Below, in pieces: positions 30,981-41,737 of a DNA stretch of 64,000 nt. Under the pieces are notes generated by a model that saw only the letters and a program-made list of their open reading frames with translations, made no database searches and had not been told where the DNA came from. Source of the DNA: Viola odorata (lineage: Eukaryota; Streptophyta; Magnoliopsida; Malpighiales; Violaceae); NCBI GenBank assembly GCA_963691705.1, contig OY829538.1:28540836-28604835 (forward strand), written 5' to 3'. The position numbers and the translations under genes were made by a program. Each line of letters begins with the position of its first letter. Position 1 is the first letter of the stretch.

Positions 30981-31409
30981 TGTTAAGGTCTAAGCTCGTC
31001 CAAGGCATGTTCACGCCCATGGCCGCTTAACCTTAACGAGAGCTTACGGGTAATCTTTGTATCTCGGGTTAAGGGAGTGAGTAATCAGTCCCTTTGTGCC
31101 GTGGGCTCGGTTATTCATTGGAAGGGTGTTTGAGTCGGCCTTTGTGCGGGCGACCCCCTAGTCTGCAATATTTTTGGCCCTTGTCTGTAATATCCTACTT
31201 ATTCAATGAAGTGATGTCTTTTATGATTGTATGCCCTATTGCCTATATGTTTGCTCGATGTTATGCCTATAATGGCCCTATTGTGTTTCTAACCTTATGT
31301 TCCCTAGTGATGCAGGTTTAAGGTGTGTGTGAAAGGCTGGTTCCGTAGAGAGAGCGCGAATGCCGCACGAACTTAATCCCTTTGGCTTCCAAAGGATTAG
31401 TCCGTGACA
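30981..31409 (+). mobile_element. 5' LTR of a truncated gypsy element
   Basis: The LTR starts TGTTAAGGTCTAAGC and ends CCGTGACA at 31409. TTGGTAGCGGAGC follows at 31411, a primer-binding-site-like sequence that also follows the Chr-A 5' LTR. The presumed 5-bp target to the left is TCTAG. The matching 3' LTR is not in the window because Tat-B inserted at 31979. Confidence 0.7.
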
Positions 31410-31441
31410 GTTGGTAGCGGAGCGATTTTGATTTCTTTGAG

Positions 31442-31978
31442 ATGTCAAAGACTTCGAAAGTCAGGTGCACTGAACTAGAGAATCGCGTGAATGTGATTGA
31501 TGTGTGGATACAGAGTCAGAGGACTCTAGGTGTTGGCTCCTCGGAGTCACAAGTAACATTGGAACAGATACTTGAGAGGGATAGACGCATTGAGATGCTA
31601 GAATCCCGTCTGACCCAATACGATGAAATGTTTAAAGGCGAGAGCGCCGATAATGATTCCTCTGTTGAAGAGAATGGGGAAACATTTCGTCTCTTTGTTG
31701 AACGAGTGTGACGCGTAGAGACACTAGAAGCACAGTTAACAAGGAGACTTTTAAGTCTCGAAGGTCGAACCCTAGAGAAAGAGGGTGACCCTCATGGAAA
31801 TCTTGACGAGCTACTAGAGAGGGCAGATATTAGAGAACTGAATGAGGCACTTACTGATAACTATCGACGCCACAGAAGCGGCATCTCCACTACCCCGACG
31901 GGTGACCCGGCGAGCCTGCTGTACCTGTCGCGGGAGACGAGATCCTGTTCTTGCCGCCCCTAGCCTGGCGGCCAACCC
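31442..31978 (+). pseudogene. gag N-terminus of the truncated gypsy element
   Basis: The reading starts MSKTSKVRCTELENRVNVID and is a coiled-coil-rich Gag start (EQILERDRRIEMLESRLTQ). After RLFVERV a TGA at 31709 interrupts, and the same frame continues RVETLEAQLTRRLLSLEGR and ELNEALTDNYRRHRSG. TGA in place of a likely CGA fits cytosine deamination, common in methylated plant repeats. The frame is cut by the Tat-B LTR at 31979. Confidence 0.7.
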
Positions 31979-32391
31979 TGGGATGGTCGACATCAGCGGG
32001 GGGGGGGGGCTCTCATGCGACATCAGCACGGCGGCATCCCATCCCAGGTCATCCCTGACGTCATCCCGCGTGACGTCACCCATGTGACATCACTCAAGGC
32101 CCCTCCAGCGGCATATACCATACCAGCGACACCAACCAGGGACTATTCCTACCCCTGTCGGTACACTCTTCCCTTTGTCTATAAATACCCTCACATTTTC
32201 AGACAAGAGGGTAAGCTTAAGATAACGTACTGAACCCCTGCAACTTTTACTACTCACACTGACTTTGGCATCGGAATGTTTACGCCAGAGACCCCCTCCG
32301 GCGCATTGCAGGTGACGAAGGCCCCCAGTACAGTGTTCCCGACCGCCCCAGATCAAGCCAATCCTGCTCAGTACCCTTCGGACTCTTATCA
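31979..32391 (+). mobile_element. Tat-B 5' LTR
   Basis: The 413 bp begin TGGGATGGTCGACATCAGC and end GGACTCTTATCA. A run of 10 or more G follows the start. Two TGACGTCA sites and a TGACATCA variant lie at about 32048-32096. TATAAA is at 32180. AATGGTGCTTTCGTTGAGAG follows the LTR, where the primer-binding site should be. Confidence 0.85.
32180..32185 (+). promoter_or_regulatory. TATA box of Tat-B LTR
   Basis: TATAAA in TCTATAAATACCC, about 85 bp downstream of the TGACGTCA cluster, corresponds to the box at 21490 in Tat-A. Confidence 0.65.
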
Positions 32392-32480
32392 AATGGTGCT
32401 TTCGTTGAGAGCTTTGCTTGATTAAGTGAGTTTTCCTTAGTAACCAAGCTCTGTTTTTTCTTTCTGAGAGTCGAAGGATC

Positions 32481-34408
32481 ATGGCTTCGGATTCAGAATC
32501 CACGCCCCCTCATACTCGTGGCGGTCACGCGCGTAGGACACTTTTTTCCACGTCTTCGTCTAGTACGTATGTCACATCACCTGAAACCTCCTCTGTGCAG
32601 ACAGACTTTCTTTTTGGACTGACAGCTGGCACATCGTTTTCTCAACCGGGTACCCCGTTTTCCCAAACGAGTACTCCATTTTTGCAAATGGGTTCCCTTG
32701 CTTCCTCAATGGGCTCCCCATTTTCTTACGTGGGCGGATCCAGTCACTCCGTCCCTCCACTTGTAAGTTCTGGGAGGGATAACCTCGCTACCCCCTTGGT
32801 AAGCTCGATGTTAGCTCTTCGTGCCCACTTGGATTATTTGATTGGGATGGCCGCAGGCCCCACTTCTAGTACCGCGGCATCAGGTGTGCCTCCTCGAGTT
32901 ATTTTTACTCCATCTATCGTCGCTGATCGACCAGTCTCGCCTCGACGCCAGATGAGTGTCCCTCTGACCTCACCTGCGATAAGCACGCCATTCGGCTTCG
33001 CGCAACTGGCAGCCGGACAGGAGGAGCACTACATACCGCGGATACCGCGGATTCCTGTCTCTCAAGAAGAGCGGCCGCTAGAGGAATACGGAGAGCGTTG
33101 GGACGGCAGAAGAGAGGGAGTCGGTAGAGAGGTATCTATGGAGCGGAGTGAGAGATCAGGCAGTAGGAGGCGTCGATCCCGTTCGCCCAGGAGTCGCAGT
33201 CGGTCTCTCCGGCAGCATCACACCCCGGAGCCTCGAGGGCACAGGCGACACCTGGACGCGTCTCCTCCCCGTCATGATCGTGAGATCCTAGATGACACCG
33301 CTGGTCATCCTTTCACCCATCGTATAAGGCACCACAGGGTCGGCCGACGTGTCAAGCTCCCCACGGAGTCATACGACGGCACTAGAGACCCCATTTCACA
33401 TCTCAACAAGGTGAAGGATTTCGTTCAGTTTGAGACACACAGCGACGCGGCATTGTGTCAGATATTCGTCATGACATTGTCAGGAGTGGCTCGCCTCTGG
33501 TTTGAAGGGCTTCCCGCTTGATCAATTGACAATTTCCAGCAACTAGAGGCCAAGTTTAAGAGCCGTTTCAGCACAGCTATCCCTATTCGGAAATCCATGG
33601 CAACTTTGTTTGATATATGTAGAAAGCCAGAGGAGTCTTTGAATAGCTATCTGGGTCGCTTTGATACGGAAATGTCGTTGACCCCCGGTATCACTATTGA
33701 TTTTGCTATAGAAGCTTTGAAGCGGAATTGCGGATATGGAAAGCTGAGAGATACGTTGATGGTGGACCCCCCAACGACCTTAGATGCGTTAAGGTTGAAG
33801 GCCCACAATTATGCGAGAATGGAAGAGGAGGAGTATAGAAGCCGAATGCGGGATACCCCCAGAGCGCCCCTCCTGCTCCTGCGGTTCAAGCCAGTATGGC
33901 CCACGATACCCACCCAAGTGATGAGTACACCTAGCGGAAAGATTACATTCCCAAGGCGTCGAGCCGCCAGAAGGGTAACTTCTCTAGAGGAAGGGGCGGC
34001 GGTCTTAATGTTCAGTGACAGGCGGATCCCCATAAGGGTCGAGCATACGATCCCGACCTTCCTCCTCTTACACTCCCATGAGCGGAAATTTTAGCCATCA
34101 TTCAGCAGCGGAACCTGCCGATCCGCTATCCCGCCCCTGTAAAGCCAGGGGTGGTCATGGGAGGAAGGGAAAACACTTTTTGTAAATTCCATAAGGTTAA
34201 GGGGCATTCTACAGAAGCGTGCAGGGAGTTAAAGTTGGCAATAAAGCGACTGTTGGAAGAAGGGTACCTTGGAGAGTTTGCCACTCGAATTAGAGAAGAA
34301 ACCAGGAGCGACCCCCCGCACGGAGCACTAGGCGACCATCAATTGCTTCCCCCCTGGGAGCGGCGGAACTTCTGGCACAAGGGGGAAAGAGTTGCTGATG
34401 ATGCATGA
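32481..34408 (+). pseudogene. Tat-B gag (stops and frameshifts)
   Basis: Start MASDSESTPPHTRGGHARR. A Ser/Thr-rich N-terminus with SFSQPGTPFSQTSTPFLQ repeats is followed by an Arg/Ser-rich stretch (RRRRSRSPRSRSRSLR, about residue 235) that probably binds RNA. The Gag core follows: VKLPTESYDGTRDPISHLN, LSGVARLWFEGLPA. A TGA at 33521 interrupts, and the same frame continues to SIDNFQQLEAKFKSRF and PEESLNSYLGRF. A frameshift near 33860 precedes a Cys/His knuckle, CKFHKVKGHSTEAC, read from 34151 in another frame. Confidence 0.85.
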
Positions 34409-35424
34409 TGAGGATATTCCCATCATCAACATTATTGCTGGTGGCGCGTCGTTCCTGGACGAGATTACCCCAACAACACTCCTGACAGGAGAGAAGCGAA
34501 AACGGGAAGGCCAGCCGACAAAAAAGGGAGCGATTGATGCGCTGGACAGGATGGTAATATCTTTTTCGGAAGAGGATGAGAAGGGCGTCGTCTTCCCTCA
34601 TAATGATGCGCTAGTAGTCACACCAGTTATTGGGAGCCATGGGGTGCGAAGGACCCTCATTGATAACGGCAGTGCGGTAAATCTATTCTCGTTGGAAGCA
34701 TATAATCTCATGAAACGCCCTGCCAACGAACTGGCGCCCTGCAAGAAACCAATTATTGGAGTGGACGGCATCCCTATACCTGTAATTGGAATCACAGCGC
34801 TGCCTGTGTATTTCAGAGAAGACGCGTCGAAACGATCAGAAGAATTGATGTTCTTGGTCGTAGATCTCATCCTACCGTATAATGCCATTCTAGGGTGGTC
34901 ATTCCTCAATCGCTTTGGGGCCGCGGTATCTCAGAAACATCTCCGGATGAAATACCCCTCGTGGGAAGGGGTAGTGTCGATCAAGGGCGACCAAAAGCTA
35001 GCCGTCGAGTGCTACTCGCTCATGATTCAAAAAAGCTATGATCAATATGTGTGTGTGGCAGCGGACCCCTATGAGCAAAGGGATGAAAGGCGAACCCAGC
35101 CAGTAGATGCGATGGTACCTATCCCTGTCTAAGGCAATGATAAGGCGAGCTTCCAGGCTAGCGACAAGCTGACCCTTGAGGAGAGAGCACAATTGGCTCG
35201 GCTGTTGAACAAGTGCAAATGAGAGTTCGCGTGGAAACCAGCGGACATGCATGGCGTGTCCAGGGAAGTGGCTGAGCATCGACTCAATGTCGACCCACAC
35301 GCCATGCCAGTTCAACAGAAGCGGCGAGCATTCTCCGCGGAAAAGGCGGTGGTGATTGATAAGGAGATAGCGAAATTGTCAGATGCGGGATTCATCCGAG
35401 AAGTTCAATATCCCACTTGGCTGG
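34392..35424 (+). pseudogene. Tat-B protease and RT N-terminus (cut by Chr-A)
   Basis: The frame starts MLMMHDEDIPIINIIAGG. The aspartic-protease motif is LIDNGSAVNLFS, with DNGS as the catalytic loop, then AILGWSFLNRFG. A TAA at 35130 and a TGA at 35220 interrupt the same frame. It continues EFAWKPADMHGVS, HRLNVDPHAMPVQQKRRAF and LSDAGFIREVQYPTWL, the fingers of reverse transcriptase, where the Chr-A LTR begins at 35425. The remaining RT resumes at 51389. Confidence 0.85.
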
Positions 35425-36411
35425 TGATGCGAATACACGCATCCAGGTGCCTTTACCGCCAGCTGGTCCAATGACTCGAGCCAGAGCTCAAAAGCTTCAA
35501 GACCGATTGTCATCTCTCCTTCACAGGGAGCTGGAGTCTGAGATGACAAGTGAGAATGCTACACTGAGAGAGAAGACAACAAGAGTGGTGAATCTTCTCA
35601 CCTTCGGCTTGACCGATGTTCCGTCTGATAGAAACGGCATGGAACCGATTCACGCAAACGGCACTTGACCGTTTTCATCCAAACGGTATCTGTCCGTTTC
35701 AAAACAAACGGCACTTACCGTTTGGGTCAAAACGGCACTTATGCGTTTCACTTAGCCGTTGCCGATTCTATCATCTGTCGCGCAGGCCGTTTGCTATACC
35801 CGTTCCGCGTTCACGCCTGTCTGCTCGTTGTTGATAACGGCTCCTGTCCGTTTCGCCTGTCCTGGAGTTGACGCGCATTGACTGTACTATTTTTAGCAAG
35901 GCTGCGACCTTCTATTTATTTTAGCTTAATTAATTAGATACTTTAATTAATTAGTTAAGTGTTCTACTTTATTTAATATTCCTATTTGGAATTAGGGTTT
36001 GCTTGTAACCTATATAAGGACCCACTTGGCCTCCTTAGAAACTTGGCTGTTATTTTGATAAATTGAGATATTCTCTTCAAATTTATGTCCCTTGTTCAAG
36101 TTGGTTGAACCTTGTTCTTCTTGAGTCCGCAATACTTGAGTCGTATACAAGTAAATCTTGGAATTGCATTCTACTTGTTGTCTGTCTTCTTGTTCGGATT
36201 TAGGGTGGCTGTTGCTTAGCGTTCAGCAGACTTAAATTGTGCAAGTCCAGTAACATCAAGGATCCTCTCTTGCTCGGATTTAGGGTGGCTGTTGCTTAGC
36301 GTTCAGCAGACTGAAATTGTATAAGTGAGTTATCTTATTCCGCAGGGAAATCCGTCTTTGAACAACGATCAAAATTGGTGCTACGCATCCTGAGGAACCA
36401 GGATCGTATCA
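35425..36411 (+). mobile_element. Chr-A 5' LTR
   Basis: Begins TGATGCGAATACACGCATCC and ends CAGGATCGTATCA. Thirteen AACGG or CCGTT sites lie in about 230 bp (35634-35862). TATATAAGG at 36011 is the likely TATA box, about 150 bp downstream. An 80-bp tandem duplication (TTAGGGTGGCTGTTGC at about 36200 and 36280) lies near the 3' end. ATTGGTAGCGGAGC follows at 36412 as the primer-binding site. Confidence 0.9.
36011..36019 (+). promoter_or_regulatory. TATA box of Chr-A 5' LTR
   Basis: TATATAAGG follows AGGGTTTGCTTGTAACC. The same box is at 50988 in the 3' LTR. Confidence 0.7.
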
Positions 36412-37390
36412 ATTGGTAGCGGAGCTTAAGGCGTTCAAAGATTGGTAAGTATCTTTATTTGTTTCAAGTTTTCATTGTTGAAATCGGTAATTCATTCTAC
36501 TCCATTCAAAACCGATTTCTTTGCTGTGCTTGGTTAGTATATATGCAAATTCTAGCCAGTTGTCGAAATTGAATTTTAAAGTATAGCTGTTGAGGTCTGA
36601 TTTGGGTGATTTTGGTCTTGTTGGAAAGCTGTGCTTGTGAGGTTTCCGAATCAAAAAGAATCAGTCGATTCGGATATCTGAGTAAAAAGTTGCAATCGTT
36701 TCACTAAACTGGGATTTGCGAATTCAAAAAAAAAAAAAAAAAATTTAGAAAGAAACACAAAGTTTGGTTTGATCCGTTTCATTAGCAAGAAGAAAAATTT
36801 GTTGTTAGATTCCACATCCGTTCAAATTTTGGGAATCCCATGTGCAATCATTTATTAAACATACTTTAAGTGGTACTATAGACTTTATTCTAAAACAAAA
36901 TAGAAGGCAACCCATCCTTCCACTTTGTTTTGTCCCGCACCCACTACCTTTTTGTTTGGAATATTCTCTGTTTTTGTCTTCCACTTTCTAAAGACAAATC
37001 TTAGTTTATTCTTTCACCCATGCAATATAAATTATACAATATTATATTGGAGATTAAATTTATTTGAGTCCTTTCGAGTCGAATAGAGCTTTTCTTTGAT
37101 TCCTTAATATTGTTTTCTACTCCACTTGTTATTTGTTTAATTGGTTGATCTTGCAATTAATCAAAAACCAAGTATCCCGTTTTTGTTTGAAGCTAGTTTT
37201 CTTTGAGAGTCTTCTTGGAAGCTTTTCTTTGGATTCTTGAGTCTCACTAACGCTTGAACATTGCAGGAGATTTTGAGAGAAATTGTGAGATTATTAGAGT
37301 GATTAAACACGTGAGTAAACACGTGAGGGAGTACTAGGAATAGTGCAATTTTACGTTTTCTTTTGTGTTGTGATTTCAGGAAACTTATAG
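36412..37390 (+). other. Chr-A primer-binding site and leader
   Basis: ATTGGTAGCGGAGCTT directly follows the LTR. About 970 bp of AT-rich leader with a 21-base A run near 36727 leads to the gag start. A possible acceptor TGTGATTTCAG at 37369-37379 just before the ATG suggests the leader might be spliced, but no clear donor was chosen. Confidence 0.6.
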
Positions 37391-39583
37391 ATGTCTCAAG
37401 ACAGAGTACAACAACCCGATCTGTCGGCTATGCTAGCCAACATAATGGAACAGCTCCGAACAATGACTGAACGACAACTAACTGCCGATGCCAGGATGGC
37501 TAGGGTGGAAGCGTTAGCTGCCATAAACCCGAACCCTAGGGCAGTGGATGACCGACGCGATGGACGTGTGACCGATCTATCCGAAGAAGATGTCAACGCC
37601 CATCGACCACGTGATATGAATCGGCGGCGTGAGCTGGCCAACGTCCCTCCCAGGCGATTTGCTAGACCTGGGCCACAAGTCCCACAACCTGATCTGGAAG
37701 AAGAACCTGACGGGGGAGAAGGATGGATAAATGCAAGGGATGGACAAAGAAGGGAGAGACGCGATCGTCGTGATGATAGAAGAGAACGGGAAGATGACCG
37801 TTTGGATGCTAACCTCAGCAGCATCAAAATGAAAATACCTCCGTTTGAGGGTACGGACGACCCTGATACCTTCTTGACATGGGAACGGAAAGTAGATGTT
37901 ATTTTCTTATGCCACAATTATTCGGAGGGTAAAAAGGTTCAGTTAGCAGCTGTGGAATTTAGTGGGTATGCTAGTCATTGGTGGGAGCAGTTCAATCTGA
38001 AGCGAGCGACTGTTTTGGCAGGCCCGATTGTTACTTGGGGTGAGATGAAACAGGCGATGAGACAACGGTTTGTGCCGTTACACTTTCACCGTGAGCTTCA
38101 TCAACGGCTTCAAACTTTGAAGCAAGGCAGCAAGGGGGTTGGAGCCTATTTTAATGAGATGGAGATTGCGCTAGCTCAAGCAAGGATTACTGAGGAACCT
38201 GAGGTCACAATGGCTCGGTTTATGGCCGGTTTGAATATTGAGATTGCCGACGCCTTGGAGCTAACTCAATACAATACTCTTGAGGAGATGCTTCACATGG
38301 CCCAAAAGATTGAGAAACATCGGAAGGCTAAGAGCTCTTCTAAGTCTACTGGGTCAACACCTTGGAAGAAGCCGTCTTGGAATAAAGAAGACAGAACGGT
38401 TTCTACCGTTCCGAAGAGCTCCTCTAGTGCCGTTATTCCTTCCAAAACGGCTACTAACAAACCTTATACTCCACCCGTGGATCGGCCAGCCACTAAAGAT
38501 ATTGTGTGTTTCAAGTGCAACGGCCGAGGGCATAAGAAATCAGAATGCCCGAATAAAAGAGTTTTCATCATCAGGCCGAATGGAGAGGAAGAATCGGATG
38601 ACGATAAGGAGGAATCGGAACCTAAGGGAGATGGTTGTGCCGATTCGGATGGTGACTGTCAGAATGGTGAGCAGGTTCATCTGCTTGTTGTCCGTCGGAA
38701 CCTAAGTGTGCAAGCCACAGAGGAAGTGTGTGACGAGGAACAACGGACAAATCTGTTCCATACCCGAGGTGTGATAGACAAGAAGGGTTGTTCCATCATC
38801 ATTGACAATGGCAGCTGCACTAATTGCGCTAGTTGGATGATGGTAGATAAACTAGACTTACCAACGATCAGACATCCGAAGCCATATCAGCTCCATTGGA
38901 TGACAGACGGAGTCGGTGTCAAGGTAAATCGGCAGGTGCTTGTCAATTTCCGTATCGGCAAATACCAGGATGAAGTACTTTGTGATGTGGTCCCAATGCA
39001 AGCAAGTCATATCATTCTTGGCAGACCATGGCAGTTTGATAGAGATGCGACCCATGAGGGCAAACAGAATCTCTATAAGTTGGTAAAGGATGGCCGAAAA
39101 TTCACCTTAGCACCATTGTCACCAGCAGAAGTATGTGAAGATCAGCAATGGCTTGCTAAGTCTTATGCTGAATATGAAATTACAAAACAGATTGAGAGAG
39201 AAAAAGAAGGTTTGCGTGTGCCAAATAAAGAGAGAAACAATGAGTGTGTGAGCCTTCAACATTCGCATGAAAACAGTAAGCATGCAGAGGGAGAGAGTAA
39301 ACATTCGCACGAAAAGAGTAAGCGTGCTGAGAGTGGCATTGAGAGAAAAGGAGAGGCAAATAAAAAGAAATTGAGTGTATATGCCAAGGGGAGCGAAGTG
39401 AGGAGAGCAATGATTTCTCATAACAACTGTTTTGACGCAAGCTGTCCTCTCCTTCTAATCCATTTTCACTCTTATTGTTTGACCTCCGATGGAACGGAAC
39501 GGCTACATACCATTCCGCTTCGCATTTCTTCTCTCTTGCAGGAATTTGGAGACGTACTGCCCGAAGAGATGCAATTCCATTGA
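37391..39583 (+). CDS. Chr-A gag-protease
   Basis: This 730-residue frame starts MSQDRVQQPDLSAMLANI. The N-terminal half is rich in Arg and Asp. The Gag core begins near residue 145 (IKMKIPPFEGTDDPDTFLTW) with CHNYSEGKKVQLAAVEF and HRELHQRLQTLKQGSK. The zinc knuckle is CFKCNGRGHKKSEC (C-X2-C-X4-H-X4-C) near residue 377. The protease loop is IIDNGSCTNCAS near residue 475, then SHIILGRPWQFD. A Glu/Lys/His-rich linker leads to the start of RT (FGDVLPEEM), after which a replaced stretch brings in TGA and TAA. The frame to that point is intact, so Gag and protease could be made, but the full polyprotein could not. Confidence 0.9.
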   Translation: MSQDRVQQPDLSAMLANIMEQLRTMTERQLTADARMARVEALAAINPNPRAVDDRRDGRVTDLSEEDVNAHRPRDMNRRRELANVPPRRFARPGPQVPQPDLEEEPDGGEGWINARDGQRRERRDRRDDRREREDDRLDANLSSIKMKIPPFEGTDDPDTFLTWERKVDVIFLCHNYSEGKKVQLAAVEFSGYASHWWEQFNLKRATVLAGPIVTWGEMKQAMRQRFVPLHFHRELHQRLQTLKQGSKGVGAYFNEMEIALAQARITEEPEVTMARFMAGLNIEIADALELTQYNTLEEMLHMAQKIEKHRKAKSSSKSTGSTPWKKPSWNKEDRTVSTVPKSSSSAVIPSKTATNKPYTPPVDRPATKDIVCFKCNGRGHKKSECPNKRVFIIRPNGEEESDDDKEESEPKGDGCADSDGDCQNGEQVHLLVVRRNLSVQATEEVCDEEQRTNLFHTRGVIDKKGCSIIIDNGSCTNCASWMMVDKLDLPTIRHPKPYQLHWMTDGVGVKVNRQVLVNFRIGKYQDEVLCDVVPMQASHIILGRPWQFDRDATHEGKQNLYKLVKDGRKFTLAPLSPAEVCEDQQWLAKSYAEYEITKQIEREKEGLRVPNKERNNECVSLQHSHENSKHAEGESKHSHEKSKRAESGIERKGEANKKKLSVYAKGSEVRRAMISHNNCFDASCPLLLIHFHSYCLTSDGTERLHTIPLRISSLLQEFGDVLPEEMQFH

Positions 39584-39937
39584 ATGAATTAACATCAGAT
39601 CGACTTTGTTCCTGGATCGCCAATTCCACATCGGCTAGCATACCGATCCAATCCAGAGGAAACTAAAGAAATACAACGACAAGTGGACGATTTGCTTGCG
39701 CGTGGGTACGTTCGGGAGAGTCTGTCTCCATGTGCCGTTCCAGTCATTCTAGTTCCAAAGAAAGATGGATCTTGGCGCATGTGTGTTGATTGTCGAGCAA
39801 TCAACAAAATCACTGTAAAGTATCGCCATCCTATTCCTCGATTAGATGATATGTTAGATGAATTAAGTGGTAGTAAGTTATTTTCAAAAATTGATTTAAT
39901 GAGTGGCTACCACCAAATTCGTATGAAAGAAGGGGAT
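39584..39937 (+). pseudogene. Chr-A RT N-terminal part, cut by the Athila-like insertion
   Basis: After in-frame TGA and TAA (about 39580-39592) the frame continues [69 protein letters not shown] and [16 protein letters not shown]. The Athila-like LTR follows at 39938. The last 116 bp are repeated on the far side (48051-48166), where pol resumes. Confidence 0.9.
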
Positions 39938-41683
39938 TGATAGCATGTTTTTATGCACGTTTTTCTCCCCATTTTCTCACCCATTTTAGAGCTTGATTCT
40001 GCTAATTTACCCTTGATTTCATTACTATTGCAGATTCAGGCTTAAAAAGGGAGTTTGTGCTAAAACGTGCATTTTTGGTGCATCTTGAGCGAATTCCAGT
40101 TCAAGACCAACAGTCTAGGTCCCGAGCCCAAAGCAGCGTTCAAGGCCCCGAGTCGGATTCCCAGTTCGGGACCCCGAAGGGCAAAGGATGTCATTTCCAC
40201 GTGTCATCCCACCTAAAACGCCCATGTGACTCCTCTGACACTGTTCCTGACGCTCTGCACTGATTACCAAACAACCACCGAACTGACCAGTTCAGCCTCG
40301 AGCTCAGTCCAGACCTGCCAAAGCTGGAAAAATCAGACAGCTTTATGCTTTTCCAGCTTTGTGCTTTAAGGAACACGGATCCACTTCTTTAGGCTTTCAA
40401 TTAATGCATTTTGTCCCTAGTTTTAGGCTGAAGATATTTTGTGCTTAGTGCTCTACTATATAAAGGGCATCTAAGATTAGTTTGGGAGATATCTTTTCCG
40501 AATTTATAATCAATTAGGATAACTTAGAAGTAGCTTAGACTTCTCTCTAGTTTCTCTCTCTAGCCATTGTTAGCTTCTTCAACATTGCTGCCGAGCTATA
40601 AACGGAATTTTAGTAACAAGTTTTCTTCCCTTACACTATTTAATTACTTGTTATGCTTTCTTTAATCGTTATTTGTTTATCTCTAAGTATGAGTAGCTAA
40701 ATTCCTAGTTCTTGGCAAGGCTGATTCAAGGGTTGCAGGGGCAGATTCGAGGCCTTAATGTGCTTAATATATTCTTGATGCTATATTCAACTATTCATCG
40801 ATTTAATTACATCTTTGCATGATTTAATTACATCTTTGCATGATTTAATTTGAGGCATGATCAACTGAGAATTATCTTGTGTAAATGCTGCCATTTATGT
40901 GATGAATACGGAAGGAAAGTTGCATGAGCAAGTAGGCATCTGTTTAGTCTTGACTGTGTCAAAGTGGTCTCGAATAGATAGGTTGGGTAGTTGATTAGAG
41001 CTGGGTCACGAGTCTGACAAACTGAGGGACTTTAGCTCTAGATTTGTCTTTTCTTAGCTTCATGGGCAGTTTGAGTATGGCCCTCCCGCATTCGTGCCTG
41101 GGGGGATGGCAAACTGTCAAGACTACCTCATATGTGGAGACGGGGGGTAGTTTCTCTTAAGAGAAAAGTAGGGGATATCCGAGGAATCTGGTCCCCATGT
41201 CATTTCTATGACATCTCGAATGGAATACTCTTGAGCTGATGACGATCTGGTCCCGAATGCAACCCAGAATGCCTTTGCCGAGAACACTTTCTCCATCTGA
41301 TTATTCGTGCTAATTTCACTCTTGTTCTATTTCACGCGTGTGTTGATACTTCTGCATCTGCTTCTGATTTGTTTCGTTATTTCTAGAATTGTTCGCCTAT
41401 CTACTCATTTTACTATTCGGGACCTCGAACGTGACATTCGGGACCCCGAATACTGCTTTCGTAGATAGAATTGTTAGCTCCCGAATTCTATCTTGGCTAA
41501 CTCGTTAGCCAAGTAAAACCCCCCTGATTGTTACTTTTTGTGCATTTCACCCCCGAATACATTCAAGACCTTAGATCAGTCTCTCACAATCCCTGTGTTC
41601 GACCCTGACTACCACTGTACATTTTATCTCTTGTGCACACACATTTTCAGGCACTATAAATTTATGTATTTGATTGACGATCA
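39938..41683 (+). mobile_element. Athila-like 5' LTR
   Basis: The 1,746 bp begin TGATAGCATGTTTTTATGC and end TTGACGATCA. TATATAAAGG at 40457 is the likely TATA box. Many copies of the CCCGAA-centred motif lie inside. It is near-identical to 46385-48053. Confidence 0.9.
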
Positions 41684-41686
41684 AAT

Positions 41687-41704
41687 TGGCGCCGTTGCCG
41701 GGGA
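41687..41704 (+). other. Athila-type primer-binding site
   Basis: TGGCGCCGTTGCCGGGGA is the typical Athila-lineage primer-binding site (attributed in that lineage to tRNA-Asp). It starts 3 bp after the LTR end. Confidence 0.85.
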
Positions 41705-41737
41705 TTGTTTCAAGACTGATTTATTTTTCTTGTTTGT

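Noticed and set aside
37396..37917. 173-residue minus-strand frame opposite Chr-A gag
   Set aside because: Shadow of the Arg/Asp-rich gag coding strand (reads as Ser/Arg-rich).
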